From Beijerinckia sp. 28-YEA-48 (lineage in GTDB: Bacteria > Pseudomonadota > Alphaproteobacteria > Rhizobiales > Beijerinckiaceae), in contig NZ_FNSI01000001.1 of assembly GCF_900104955.1 (NCBI RefSeq), positions 5,304,001 through 5,368,000 of the forward strand: a stretch of DNA of 64,000 nucleotides, given 5' to 3'. Below, one piece after another: positions 8,213-19,984 of the stretch; the stretch's first letter is position 1; every line of letters begins with the position of its first letter. The notes below the pieces were generated by a model. It was given only the letters and a program-made list of their open reading frames with translations, had not been told where the DNA came from and did not search any database. Both the position numbers and the translations under genes were made by a program.

Positions 8213-9700
8213 ATGCTCGACAAGATCGATATGCCGCGTGATCGCCTCTATGTTGGCGGTGAATGGCGCAAGGGACAGGGCGCGGAGATCACCTCGATCT
8301 TCCCGGCCGATCGCACGCACAATGCCACAGTCTCCGGCGCTTCGGCCGCCGACGTCGAGGACGCGATCGCGCGGGCGCAGGAAGCCGCCAACGCGGCGAG
8401 CTGGAAGCGCCTGAAGCCGCATGAGCGCGCCACCTTCCTTTACAAAATCTCCGAAGGCATCTCCCGCAATATCGATCGCATCTCCTATATTCAGACGCGC
8501 GACACGGGCAAGACGCTCGGCGAGACGCGGGCACTGGCCGCTAGCGCTGCCGGCACGTTCCGCTATTTCGCCGCGGTCTGCGAAACGGAAGAAGAGCAGA
8601 TCACGCCGGCGCGTGGCGATTACATCACCCTGTCGCGCTGGGAGCCGATCGGCGTTGTCGCCGCGATCACGCCGTGGAATTCGCCGATCGCCAGCGATGC
8701 ACAGAAAATCGCGCCGGCGCTCGCTGCCGGCAATGCGGTGATCCTCAAGCCGGCCTCGTGGAGCCCACTGGTGTCGCTAGAGCTGGCGCGCATCATCGAC
8801 GAGAGCGGTTTGCCGAAAGGCCTGCTGTCGGTTCTGCCGGGGGCAGGCGGCATTGTCGGCGATCTCCTGGTCACCCATCCGGCGATCGGCAAGGTGTCGT
8901 TCACGGGAGGCACGTCGGTTGGTCGCAATCTCGCCCGCAAGGCGGCCGAGAAGCTGATGCCGGTGTCGCTCGAACTCGGCGGCAAGTCGCCGACGATCGT
9001 GTTCGAGGATGCCGATATCGACCTGACCATTGCCGGCCTGCTGTTCGGCATCTTCTCTTCGACGGGCCAGTCCTGCATTGCCGGTTCCAGGCTTTATGTG
9101 CAGCGCTCGATCTATGCGGCGTTCATGGAGCGGCTTGTCGCGCGGACAAAGGCGCTGCGCGTCGGCCATCCGTTCGAAAGCAGCACCCAGGTGGCGCCGA
9201 TGATTCACGAAGATCATCGCGCCAGCGTCGAGCGTTTCATCGCTCAGGCGCGCCGGGACAAAGGCACCGTTCTGGCAGGGGGGCAGCGTCCGTCGGGCGG
9301 CAACTATAACGAAGGTGTCTATTACGAGCCGACGATCATCGGCGATATGGCGCCGGGTGCCGAAATCTGCCGTGAGGAAGTGTTCGGTCCGGTGCTGACC
9401 GTGTTCCCCTTCGACGATGAAGAGACCTTGATCCGCGACGCCAACGACAACGAATATGGCCTTGCCTGCGGGATCTGGACGCGGGACGTCGTCAAGGCGC
9501 TGCGCATCGGCGCGGCCATCAAGGCCGGCACGGTGTGGATCAACACCTATAAGCAGTTCTCGATCTCGACACCGTTCGGCGGCATGAAGGCGAGCGGCCT
9601 TGGCCGCGAGAAGGGCCGCGACGGTCTGCGCGCCTATATGCAGCAGAAGTCCTATTACATCGACACGAGCGGCAACCCGCATCCTTGGGCTGGGCTCTGA
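8213..9700 (+). CDS. NAD(P)-dependent aldehyde dehydrogenase
   Basis: A 495-residue aldehyde dehydrogenase of normal family length. The ATG at 8213 is preferred because GGAG (8200-8203) lies 9 nt upstream; an in-frame TTG at 8195 would also be open. Motifs in order are the oxyanion Asn segment AITPWNSPIA, the NAD site KVSFTGGTSVGR, the catalytic Glu in SLELGGKSPTIV, the nucleophilic Cys in FSSTGQSCIAGSR, and EEVFGPVLTVFPF near the C-terminus. It oxidises an aldehyde to the acid in the cytoplasm. Its place after the FAD monooxygenase suggests a shared catabolic route; gamma-hydroxymuconic or betaine-type semialdehydes are among possible substrates. Confidence 0.92.
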   Translation: MLDKIDMPRDRLYVGGEWRKGQGAEITSIFPADRTHNATVSGASAADVEDAIARAQEAANAASWKRLKPHERATFLYKISEGISRNIDRISYIQTRDTGKTLGETRALAASAAGTFRYFAAVCETEEEQITPARGDYITLSRWEPIGVVAAITPWNSPIASDAQKIAPALAAGNAVILKPASWSPLVSLELARIIDESGLPKGLLSVLPGAGGIVGDLLVTHPAIGKVSFTGGTSVGRNLARKAAEKLMPVSLELGGKSPTIVFEDADIDLTIAGLLFGIFSSTGQSCIAGSRLYVQRSIYAAFMERLVARTKALRVGHPFESSTQVAPMIHEDHRASVERFIAQARRDKGTVLAGGQRPSGGNYNEGVYYEPTIIGDMAPGAEICREEVFGPVLTVFPFDDEETLIRDANDNEYGLACGIWTRDVVKALRIGAAIKAGTVWINTYKQFSISTPFGGMKASGLGREKGRDGLRAYMQQKSYYIDTSGNPHPWAGL

Positions 9701-9744
9701 TCTGAATCGCCGATGTTATTGGTCAAACGTGAAGGCGGCGCGGT

Positions 9745-10527
9745 TTACACCGCTCCGCCGCGATAAGCGCTGCCGGCGTCGACATCGAGCGTTGCGCCGC
9801 TGACATAGCCGCAGGCGGGCGAAGCGAGGAAGACGGCGGTGCGGGCCATTTCGCCGGGTTCGGCGAGGCGGCCGAGCGGTGCGTGCTGCTCCATTTCTTG
9901 CCAGCGGCTTTCGTCGCCATATTTGGTCTTGGCGCGGGCCTTGGCCAGAGTGACGGCGCGATCGGTTTTTGTTGAAGAGGGGTTGATGCCGAAGACGCGG
10001 ACGCCCCAATCGACGGAGCGTCCGCCGATGGCGCCGGTGAAGGCCATCAGCGCCGCATTGCCGGTGCCGCCGCAGGCATAGTCATAGCGCGGGCTGCGGC
10101 CGCCGCCGCCGATGATGTTGACGATGACGCCGGAGCCCTTTTCCTTCATGCGGCCGAGATAGATCTGGCTGAGATGGATATAGCCCATCACCTTTAGCGC
10201 CCAGGCTTGTTCCCAGGTCTGCATGGAGAGATCGAGCAGGCCGCCGCCGGGGATGGCGCCGGCATTGTTGACGAGAATGTCGATATCTTTGGCCTGGGCC
10301 GCCAGCCGCTCGCGCTCGGCAGGCTGCGAGAGATCGCCGGCGAAGCCTTCGACCGCGACTTGATAGGTGCCGGCCAATTTCTTGCGCGCCGCCTCGACGG
10401 TGGCGGCGTCGCGGCCGGTGATGACGATGGAGCAGCCTTCAGCGGCGAAGGTCTCGGCGCAGGCATAGCCGATGCCCTTGGTGCTGCCGGTGATGAGGAC
10501 GCGTTCTCCCTTGAAGCCGAGTTCCAT
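9745..10527 (-). CDS. Short-chain dehydrogenase/reductase with atypical active site
   Basis: A 260-residue SDR starting at the ATG at 10527, with GGAGA upstream. The cofactor motif ITGSTKGIGYACAETFA and the NNAG motif (ILVNNAGAIPGGG) are intact. The catalytic region reads GGGGRSPRYDYACGGTGNAA, so the usual Ser is replaced by Gly and there is no YxxxK Lys: four residues after either Tyr lies Cys or Gly. A recognisable SDR subgroup shares this CGxxGNAALMAFT pattern, so it is a diverged family rather than a pseudogene. It is transcribed divergently from the acyl-CoA dehydrogenase at 10712. Oxidoreductase activity cannot be assumed. Confidence 0.8.
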   Translation of the reverse strand: MELGFKGERVLITGSTKGIGYACAETFAAEGCSIVITGRDAATVEAARKKLAGTYQVAVEGFAGDLSQPAERERLAAQAKDIDILVNNAGAIPGGGLLDLSMQTWEQAWALKVMGYIHLSQIYLGRMKEKGSGVIVNIIGGGGRSPRYDYACGGTGNAALMAFTGAIGGRSVDWGVRVFGINPSSTKTDRAVTLAKARAKTKYGDESRWQEMEQHAPLGRLAEPGEMARTAVFLASPACGYVSGATLDVDAGSAYRGGAV

Positions 10528-10711
10528 GGCGTTTCTCCGTTGCGCGAAATGCTTTCTTCCTGCGTAGCCCCTTGCCGGGTTGCGAACAAGGATGGGCATT
10601 GCATGGGCCCCGTGCGGCGACGGCATCGATGGGCGTTCGGCGATGCATTGACCCGTAGCCATCCCGCTTTAAAGTCGAACAAAACGATCGCACTGAGGTG
10701 AACGAAACGCC

Positions 10712-11875
10712 ATGCAGATTCCGACGTCCGAAGACCACGCCGATATCCGCGAAGCGGTGCGCGATCTTTGCGCGGCCTATGATGGCGCCTATTGGCGATC
10801 CGTCGACGAGGCGCGGGCCTATCCGGAAGCATTCGCTGAGGCGCTGACCAAGGGGGGCTGGCTGGCGGCGCTGATCCCGCAGGAGTATGGCGGGTCTGGC
10901 CTTGGTCTCACCGAGGCCTCCATCGTCATGGAGGAGATCAATCGCTCCGGCGGCAATTCCGGCTCGGTGCATGGGCAGATGTACAATATGTCGACCGTGC
11001 TCCGGGCTGGATCGGAAGCGCAGAAGCAGGCCTATCTGCCGCGCATCGCCAGCGGCGAACTGCGCCTGCAATCCATGGCGGTGACGGAGCCGACCACTGG
11101 CTCGGACATGACCAAGCTGAAGACGACTGCGGTGAAACGCGGCGACCGCTATGTGGTCAACGGCCAAAAAGTCTGGACGTCACGGTTGCAGCATTCCGAC
11201 CTGATGATCCTCTTGGCGCGCACCACGCCCCTCGATCAAGTGAAGAAAAAGACCGATGGCCTGTCGGTGTTCATCGTTGATGTCGCGCAGGCGTTGAAAG
11301 GCGGCATGGCGATGACGCCGATCGCCAATATGGTCAACCACGAGACCAATCAGGTGTTTTTCGACGATCTTGAAATTCCCGCCGAAAATCTGATCGGCGA
11401 GGAAGGGCAGGGCTTTCGCACGATCTTCGCCGGCTTCAACGCCGAGCGCGTGCTGATCGCGGCCGAATGTATCGGCGACGGCTATTGGTTCGTCGACAAG
11501 GCGCGGGCCTATGCGGGCGAGCGCGTGGTGTTCGACCGGCCGATCGGCATGAATCAGGGCGTGCAGTTTCCGATCGCGCGCAGCTATATGAACATCCGCG
11601 CCGCCGATCTCATGCGTTACAACGCTGCAGCGCTGCATGATGCCGGCAAGCCGAACGGGGCGGAAGCCAATATGGCGAAGCAGCTCGCGGCTGATGCGTC
11701 ATGGGAGGCGGCGAATGCCTGTTTGCAGACCCATGGCGGTTTCGGTTTCGCCGCCGAATATGATGTCGAGCGTAAATTTCGCGAGACGCGGCTTTATCAA
11801 GTCGCGCCGATCTCGACCAATCTGATCTTGTCGTACCTCGCCGAACATGTGTTGGGTCTGCCGCGCTCCTATTGA
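10712..11875 (+). CDS. Acyl-CoA dehydrogenase family protein
   Basis: A 387-residue acyl-CoA dehydrogenase with N-terminal helical domain (EDHADIREAVRDLCAAYDG), the FAD-binding segment QSMAVTEPTTGSDMTKLKT (about 120-138), the WTSRLQHSDL loop and a C-terminal QTHGGFGFAAEYDVERKFRE. The segment that carries the catalytic Glu in medium-chain enzymes (YEGT) reads YQVAPISTN here, so the base, if any, is elsewhere. It opens a + strand unit divergent from the SDR. It may oxidise a CoA-thioester of an acyl or dicarboxylic acid; the exact substrate is unknown. Confidence 0.88.
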   Translation: MQIPTSEDHADIREAVRDLCAAYDGAYWRSVDEARAYPEAFAEALTKGGWLAALIPQEYGGSGLGLTEASIVMEEINRSGGNSGSVHGQMYNMSTVLRAGSEAQKQAYLPRIASGELRLQSMAVTEPTTGSDMTKLKTTAVKRGDRYVVNGQKVWTSRLQHSDLMILLARTTPLDQVKKKTDGLSVFIVDVAQALKGGMAMTPIANMVNHETNQVFFDDLEIPAENLIGEEGQGFRTIFAGFNAERVLIAAECIGDGYWFVDKARAYAGERVVFDRPIGMNQGVQFPIARSYMNIRAADLMRYNAAALHDAGKPNGAEANMAKQLAADASWEAANACLQTHGGFGFAAEYDVERKFRETRLYQVAPISTNLILSYLAEHVLGLPRSY

Positions 11876-11882
11876 AGAAGCG

Positions 11883-11936
11883 CGCTCTCGGTGTCATCCC
11901 AGGCGCTGCAAGCGACCCAGGATGACAGATAGAGCG
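11883..11936. repeat. Nested inverted repeat between convergent genes (terminator- or REP-like)
   Basis: Two nested stems span the gap between the acyl-CoA dehydrogenase stop and the czcA stop: CGCTCT (11883-11888) with AGAGCG (11931-11936), and TGTCATCC (11892-11899) with GGATGACA (11920-11927). The position between converging genes suits a bidirectional terminator or an extragenic palindromic repeat. There is no clear T tract. Confidence 0.5.
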
Positions 11937-11940
11937 TGTG

Positions 11941-15201
<3,261 letters not shown>

Positions 15202-15211
15202 GACAGGCTCA

Positions 15212-16441
15212 TCAATGCGCGTGTTCGGCTTCGGACTTGCCGAGATCGGCCTTCAACGTGAAGGTGTTTTTCGTGGCGATCTCTTCTCCGGGATCGAGGC
15301 CGAAAACGATCTGGCTGCTGTCGTCGTCGCTGTCGCCCAACGCCACTTCGCGTTTGGCGAAGCCTTCCTTTGTTCGCACGAACACAACCTGTTCGCTGCC
15401 GATGGTCTGTAGCGCTGACTTCGGCACTTTCAGTTCGACCGGCTTGGCATCGATGATGATCTTCGCGGTCAGATAGGTGCCGGGCCGCAGTTTCGCGCTG
15501 GTGTTGTCGAAGGCGGCGATCACCCGTGCGGACCGGGTCTCTTGATTGAGAATGGGGCTGACGAAGACGATCTTGCCTTCGATGGGGCCGGCATCGGTTG
15601 CGGCGGTGACTTTATCTCCCTCGTGCACGTGTGTGAGGTCAGCGGTGGGGACCGAGAGATCGGCCCAGACGCCGGACAGGTCGGCGATGACGTAAAGCTC
15701 CTTCTCCTGACCTTCGCCATTGACGGGGGCACCGACGTCGACGCGCCGTTCGATGATACGGCCATCGATCGGCGCGCGAATCTCCTTGCGTCGCAGGGCT
15801 TCGACTGGCTGTTTGGCGAGTGCGTTGACTTCGTCTGTGGTGAGATCCAGGGCGGCCAGCTTCTGCCGTGCCAGTTCCAATTGCAGGCGCGATTCCGTCG
15901 TGGTGGCGCGCACTCTCAGAAATTGCTGTTCCGCGCTGATCTTTTGATCGTAGAGCCGCTTTTCACGTTGGAACAGATCGGTCTGCAGTTCGTAGGTGAC
16001 GGTGGCGGCGAGGAAGGCGCTCTTGGCTTCGGCGACTTCTCGGCTGTCGATGATGGCGATGATCTCGCCGGCGCGAACCACGTCGCCAAGCTTCTTGCGC
16101 ATCTCGGCCACCGTGCCGACGACCTTGGCCGCGACGCGAGCGATCTTGTCGGGATCAGGCGTGACGACGGCCGGTGCTGTCAGGCGACGATACAGTTCGC
16201 CAGCGGCTGCGGGCGCCACAGTGAATTGACCGGCCTCGACCTGGGCATCGCTCAGAACGATCGCGCCCTCTTTGTCCTCGTGGCCGTGCGCTTCCTGCGG
16301 GGTCTGCGCCTGGGCCGGCGCGTCGGACAAGAGGCCGATGGCGGTCAGCGCATTGCGCACAGGTTCGATTTTCGACGCGGCAAGCGCGCCCATGAGAATG
16401 CCGGCGAACAAAGTCGCGGCAAGAATTGTGTTGCGTGTCAT
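15212..16441 (-). CDS. czcB: Periplasmic adaptor subunit of metal efflux pump, CzcB-type
   Basis: A 409-residue membrane-fusion protein. The ATG at 16441 is chosen over one at 16468 because the latter has no ribosome site and the signal anchor (NTILAATLFAGILMGALAASK) begins directly after it. The mature N-terminus has a short His/acidic stretch (EAHGHEDKEG), as in many CzcB proteins. The hairpin, lipoyl-like and beta-barrel parts follow (VVTPDPDKIARVAAKVVGTV; IRAPIDGRIIERRVDVG), and the C-terminus ends in EAEHAH. It bridges CzcA to an outer-membrane channel and may hand metal to the pump. Confidence 0.92.
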   Translation of the reverse strand: MTRNTILAATLFAGILMGALAASKIEPVRNALTAIGLLSDAPAQAQTPQEAHGHEDKEGAIVLSDAQVEAGQFTVAPAAAGELYRRLTAPAVVTPDPDKIARVAAKVVGTVAEMRKKLGDVVRAGEIIAIIDSREVAEAKSAFLAATVTYELQTDLFQREKRLYDQKISAEQQFLRVRATTTESRLQLELARQKLAALDLTTDEVNALAKQPVEALRRKEIRAPIDGRIIERRVDVGAPVNGEGQEKELYVIADLSGVWADLSVPTADLTHVHEGDKVTAATDAGPIEGKIVFVSPILNQETRSARVIAAFDNTSAKLRPGTYLTAKIIIDAKPVELKVPKSALQTIGSEQVVFVRTKEGFAKREVALGDSDDDSSQIVFGLDPGEEIATKNTFTLKADLGKSEAEHAH

Positions 16442-16525
16442 GGTCAGTCCCGAGAGCCCAACCGGCATCGCGCCGGCAATCAGGCGAGAAATCGCTACGA
16501 GCCGCGATGGCTCGAGTGGAGGCGA

Positions 16526-16909
16526 TCAGGCTCTGGGGGGCTCGGGCAGGGGTGGCGGATCGCGCGACGCGAGAGGCGATACAGCCAAAGTGATGCGCTG
16601 ACCGGCGATGGTCGGCGCTTCCGGCTGGGCCTGTGCCGACTGAAAGGCAAAGGTCGCGTGGCAGCCGCAATGGGCATGGATGTGAACGGCGCCGGAGGTG
16701 CCATCCTTGTCCTGATCCACATCGGAAGCGGTATGGACCGCCTGATGATGGAGCGAGGCAATGCCCGCGTCATGGTCGAACGAGACGTTCAAGGGTTGCG
16801 CGGTGTTGAGCGTGAGGACCAGTGCCAGCGCCAGAACCATAGCGAAAACCCACCGCAGCCCATGGGGCACGGAAGCCTGTCGCAATTGAATCTGGTGAAG
16901 CGTCCTCAT
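16526..16909 (-). CDS. Small His/Cys-containing secreted protein of the czc operon
   Basis: A 127-residue protein with a positively charged N-terminus and one hydrophobic stretch (WVFAMVLALALVLTLN), so it is exported or membrane anchored. The middle holds a dense set of possible metal ligands (HHQAVH, then HIHAHCGCH) and the tail ends in DPPPLPEPPRA. I cannot place it firmly in a named family; DUF2946-like proteins near copper/cobalt systems have similar tails. It lies 9 bp after the preceding small gene and 84 bp before czcB, so it is likely co-transcribed. A periplasmic metal-buffering or sensing role is inference. Confidence 0.65.
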   Translation of the reverse strand: MRTLHQIQLRQASVPHGLRWVFAMVLALALVLTLNTAQPLNVSFDHDAGIASLHHQAVHTASDVDQDKDGTSGAVHIHAHCGCHATFAFQSAQAQPEAPTIAGQRITLAVSPLASRDPPPLPEPPRA

Positions 16910-16918
16910 GATATCCGA

Positions 16919-17311
16919 TCAGCGCTTGATATCGGTAGTATAGCGGCCTTTGCCGATTTCGCCATCCTTGCCCTTCAGCGTCACAGTGGCGCGGAAGCGG
17001 CCTTCGACAACGAAGTCGAACTTACCTGCCAGACGATTGTCACCAGAAGGTGTCAATTCAACGGTCTTCTGTTCATTGCCTTTGGCCAACACCATGGCGA
17101 TGGCGCTGTAGGGCGATGCGTCGACCTTCATGTCCTTGCTATCAGTCAGAAAAAGGCTGATCTCACCGCCGCGCACCACCATTTCGGCTTCGAGCTTGCC
17201 GATGTTGACAATCTGCCCGCCATTGGGTGCGGCATGCGAATGGCCCTGTGCCAGTGCGGGATATGACAGGGCGATGATCGCTGAGGTGAGGAAAGTTCTT
17301 CGTAATAACAT
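16919..17311 (-). CDS. Small secreted protein of unknown function heading the czc operon
   Basis: A 130-residue protein starting at the ATG at 17311, with AGGAG about 9 nt upstream. The signal peptide (RRTFLTSAIIALSYPALAQ) is followed directly by HSHAAPNGGQIVNIG and then a beta-rich domain ending in GKGRYTTDIKR. HSHA near the mature N-terminus could bind metal. It is the first gene of the leftward operon that contains the metal efflux genes. No firm family name can be given. Confidence 0.65.
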   Translation of the reverse strand: MLLRRTFLTSAIIALSYPALAQGHSHAAPNGGQIVNIGKLEAEMVVRGGEISLFLTDSKDMKVDASPYSAIAMVLAKGNEQKTVELTPSGDNRLAGKFDFVVEGRFRATVTLKGKDGEIGKGRYTTDIKR

Positions 17312-17431
17312 AACGTACAGCTCCTCTGTTGCATGGGCCTGCACCTGTAACGCTATTGCGTCACAGGCGGCGCGTGAGCGCGGTGTCAGGCCGCACAGGG
17401 AGGTAGTGATTTTCGATAAGGCCGCAAGACA

Positions 17432-17451
17432 GATCCTACCGGGGTAGAATC
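17432..17451 (-). promoter_or_regulatory. MerR-type operator candidate in front of the czc operon
   Basis: A 20-bp near-perfect dyad has arms GATCCTACC and GGTAGAATC separated by GG, with one mismatch in nine. It lies 121 bp upstream of the first gene of the operon. Size and symmetry resemble MerR-family metal-sensor operators (ZntR/CadR/PbrR class), but no merR-like gene is in the window and -35/-10 boxes flanking the dyad are not obvious. Confidence 0.4.
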
Positions 17452-17458
17452 TCCGCTC

Positions 17459-18529
17459 TCAGGTCAGCCGCGCCCAGCGCGGTCGCGTGTAGAGGAAGGA
17501 AAACGGCGTGTTCTTCACGACAATGTCGAGCACGATCGGTACCGTGACGGCGACAGCCAGCACCAGAAGCGAGGCGACGTCGACATTGGTGACGAAGCCC
17601 GATTTCAGCAGGGCGATGCGCATCGCTGCCATCGGCAGAACGAAGGTGAGATAGATCGCCAGGGAATGCGAGCCGATGTGGCGGAAGAAGCCGAAGGGTT
17701 CGTATTTTGCGAGCAGCACTGAAGCGGTGACGACCGCCAGGGCGCCAGCCAGGCCGAGGATGAAGCCAAGGCCTGGCAGGCTGCTATAGCCCGCCTTCCA
17801 GATCAGGCCATGGATGAGGGCCCAGACCAGGAGCGCGCCGAGCGCCGGCAGAGGTTGGGCGGCGATGCGCGAGGCCCATTGCAGGATGCGCGGTCCGGCC
17901 TTGGCGCCGATATAGAAGTAGATGAAGAACAGGCAGAACGCGTTGATCGCCGTCCAGCGGGTCAGAGTCGAACTCAAGCCGTAGTCGTTGGGATCAAGAT
18001 GAAAGGCGGCGAGGAGATGCAGGCCAAAGCCGCCGATGAGCACCAGCCAGAGCGGCCGGGTCCAGACCAGGCGCAGTGCGATGAAGAGCAGCGGCAGCAA
18101 GTGGATGAACCACAGGGTGCTGAACGGCTCAACGAAACCCCACAGATATTCGCTGAGGAAACTCTGCGGATCGGTGAGCCCCATGCCACGCGCCTTGACC
18201 AATAGGATGATGGCCATCCAGAGCGCCAGGAAGTAGCCGAAATAGATGAGTTTGCGATCAAGGAAATCGCGCCAGGGGCGGGCCATGGCGGCGGTAGCGA
18301 AGAGGCCCGAGACCAGAAAGAAGTCCGGCATGCGGAACGGCTTGGCGAAAGAAATGAGATGGTGCATCCAGCCTGAGGTGCCGGGGAAAGCTTCGTCAAC
18401 GCCGGTGACGGTGTGCAGCATCACCACCATGAGGATGCAGATCCCCTTGGCCGTGTCGACCCAAGCGAGGCGCTTGGTTGCGGGGCGTGCGAGAGGCGAA
18501 CTTACGTCGGAGACGGTTTGAGCGGTCAT
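17459..18529 (-). CDS. Acyltransferase-3 family membrane protein
   Basis: A 356-residue polytopic membrane protein; the ATG at 18529 precedes a short cytoplasmic tail and the typical opening RLAWVDTAKGICILMVVMLH, whose His ends the first family motif. About ten hydrophobic segments follow, including FFLVSGLFATAAMARPWRDF and LWFIHLLPLLFIALRLVW. Family members transfer acyl (often succinyl or acetyl) groups to periplasmic glycans or lipids; OpgC is a relative. It stands alone, 18-bp from no partner gene, and ends 8 bp from the dyad in front of the czc operon. The acceptor is unknown. Confidence 0.8.
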   Translation of the reverse strand: MTAQTVSDVSSPLARPATKRLAWVDTAKGICILMVVMLHTVTGVDEAFPGTSGWMHHLISFAKPFRMPDFFLVSGLFATAAMARPWRDFLDRKLIYFGYFLALWMAIILLVKARGMGLTDPQSFLSEYLWGFVEPFSTLWFIHLLPLLFIALRLVWTRPLWLVLIGGFGLHLLAAFHLDPNDYGLSSTLTRWTAINAFCLFFIYFYIGAKAGPRILQWASRIAAQPLPALGALLVWALIHGLIWKAGYSSLPGLGFILGLAGALAVVTASVLLAKYEPFGFFRHIGSHSLAIYLTFVLPMAAMRIALLKSGFVTNVDVASLLVLAVAVTVPIVLDIVVKNTPFSFLYTRPRWARLT

Positions 18530-18792
18530 CGTGTTTGCACCCCGAGGGAGGCCGGCACTAAGACGAACGGGTGGGGGGCTCCGCTGTCGCGGGCGGTGGT
18601 CAGTCGATCCTCGCGGTGCCAAGCCGGCGGATGCCCAGTCAGCAAAGAAACCGCATTTTCCCACATAACGCAGGGATAAGCCGCGCGGCCCTCGTCGGCA
18701 AGCGATGTTTCGATTTACGATGAATAGGTCACTACCACAGCGCCGGGCGGAGCCGTTGCAACGGCCCGAGGCCGGAGATCAAGCTCAAGGCC

Positions 18793-19971
18793 TCAGTTCT
18801 CAAGCAGCGCTTTGCGCCGGCTCCAGTCGCTGACGGCGCCGATACATTGGGCGAGCTCCGCCGGCTGGCCCAGGAAGTAATGGGTGGCGCCTTGGATCTC
18901 GACATAGTCCTTGTCGGTGGTGGCAAGCGCGGCGCGGATGGCCGGATTGTGCGTTGCCGGCACCGCATCATCGGCTTGGTTGACGATTTGCAACACCGGC
19001 GTCTTGGTGATCCGCGCCGCATTCACAACGCCGCGCGCATTGGTGTGATCGACCGACCATTGCGACAGCCAGGAGCGCAAAGACGTATAGCGGGCGATGC
19101 CGGCGGGGGCCGAATTGGCGATGCGGGGATCGCCGAGGAAACACCAGCCGGGCTTACGGCCATTGGGATCGACAGCGGGATCAAGCCAGCGCACGTCGCA
19201 ATTGGTGCGATGGACGACGAAGCCGCGTTCCATCTCGCCGTCGTTCTTCTTCTTCAGCTTTTCCAGCATCGCCTGGACATTGGCGGTGATGCGTCGGTTG
19301 CGTGCCAGCTGGGCGCTGCGGAAGCGCGCGACGAAGTCGGCGCTATAGGGCGGCTGCGCCGGGCATTGGGCGTTGTAGATATCGAGCTCGAGATCGCGAT
19401 CGTCGGGATCAGCTTCGTTGCGCAGCGACGGGTCGAGCCATTCGGTCAAGGTCTCGGCGCGGCTCAGATGGGCGGCGATGAAGATGACGCCATCGGCAGG
19501 TTGCAGGTTCGCCGTGGTGAGATCGTAAGGATCGCCGGCTGGCGTGTGGGTGATGGTCGGCGCCTCGGCTTGCGCTTGATAGAACAACGACAGGGAGCCG
19601 CCGCCCGACCAACCGACAAGCACCACTTTGCGATAGCCGAGCACTTCGCGCGCATGGCGAACATATTGGCCAAGATCGTAGACGACCTTTTCTATGATCA
19701 AGGCGCTGTCGTTCTTGGCGTAGCGGCTGCCGCAGCACATGACGTGCAGGCCGGAATCGGCGAGCGCTGTCGGCATCGGCAGAAGGTTCAAGGTCGTTGC
19801 CGGATGCATGAACAGGAAGACCGTGTCGGATGGCCTGTTGCGCGGCACAAGCCGCTGGCCTTCGAGCACGGTGATGCCCTGGCTGCCGACGAAACCATAG
19901 GTTTCGACCATGCGGACGGTTTCAGCAAAGCTGATGACGACCGGAACCCGGTCCCATTCGATTTTTGTCAT
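18793..19971 (-). CDS. Alpha/beta hydrolase
   Basis: A 392-residue alpha/beta hydrolase with nucleophile elbow LVGWSGGGSLSLFYQA near residue 130 and a likely catalytic His in QGATHYFLGQPAE close to the C-terminus; the acid is probably in VNQADDAVP. The start at 19971 follows the stop of the upstream VOC gene by 13 bp, so the two are probably co-transcribed. A long insertion (about 190-270) between strands forms a cap. There is no signal peptide. An esterase or C-C hydrolase role in the pathway fed by the liv-type transporter is inference. Confidence 0.8.
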   Translation of the reverse strand: MTKIEWDRVPVVISFAETVRMVETYGFVGSQGITVLEGQRLVPRNRPSDTVFLFMHPATTLNLLPMPTALADSGLHVMCCGSRYAKNDSALIIEKVVYDLGQYVRHAREVLGYRKVVLVGWSGGGSLSLFYQAQAEAPTITHTPAGDPYDLTTANLQPADGVIFIAAHLSRAETLTEWLDPSLRNEADPDDRDLELDIYNAQCPAQPPYSADFVARFRSAQLARNRRITANVQAMLEKLKKKNDGEMERGFVVHRTNCDVRWLDPAVDPNGRKPGWCFLGDPRIANSAPAGIARYTSLRSWLSQWSVDHTNARGVVNAARITKTPVLQIVNQADDAVPATHNPAIRAALATTDKDYVEIQGATHYFLGQPAELAQCIGAVSDWSRRKALLEN

Positions 19972-19984
19972 TGGGATCCGATGG

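Noticed and set aside
15542..17266. 574-codon + strand open frame across czcB and the two small genes
   Set aside because: It is antisense to three genes with clear signals and family motifs; its product shows no domain and it has no ribosome site.
16526..17311. czcC-like outer-membrane factor in the czc operon
   Set aside because: Both genes encode short proteins with single hydrophobic segments, far too small for an outer-membrane channel.
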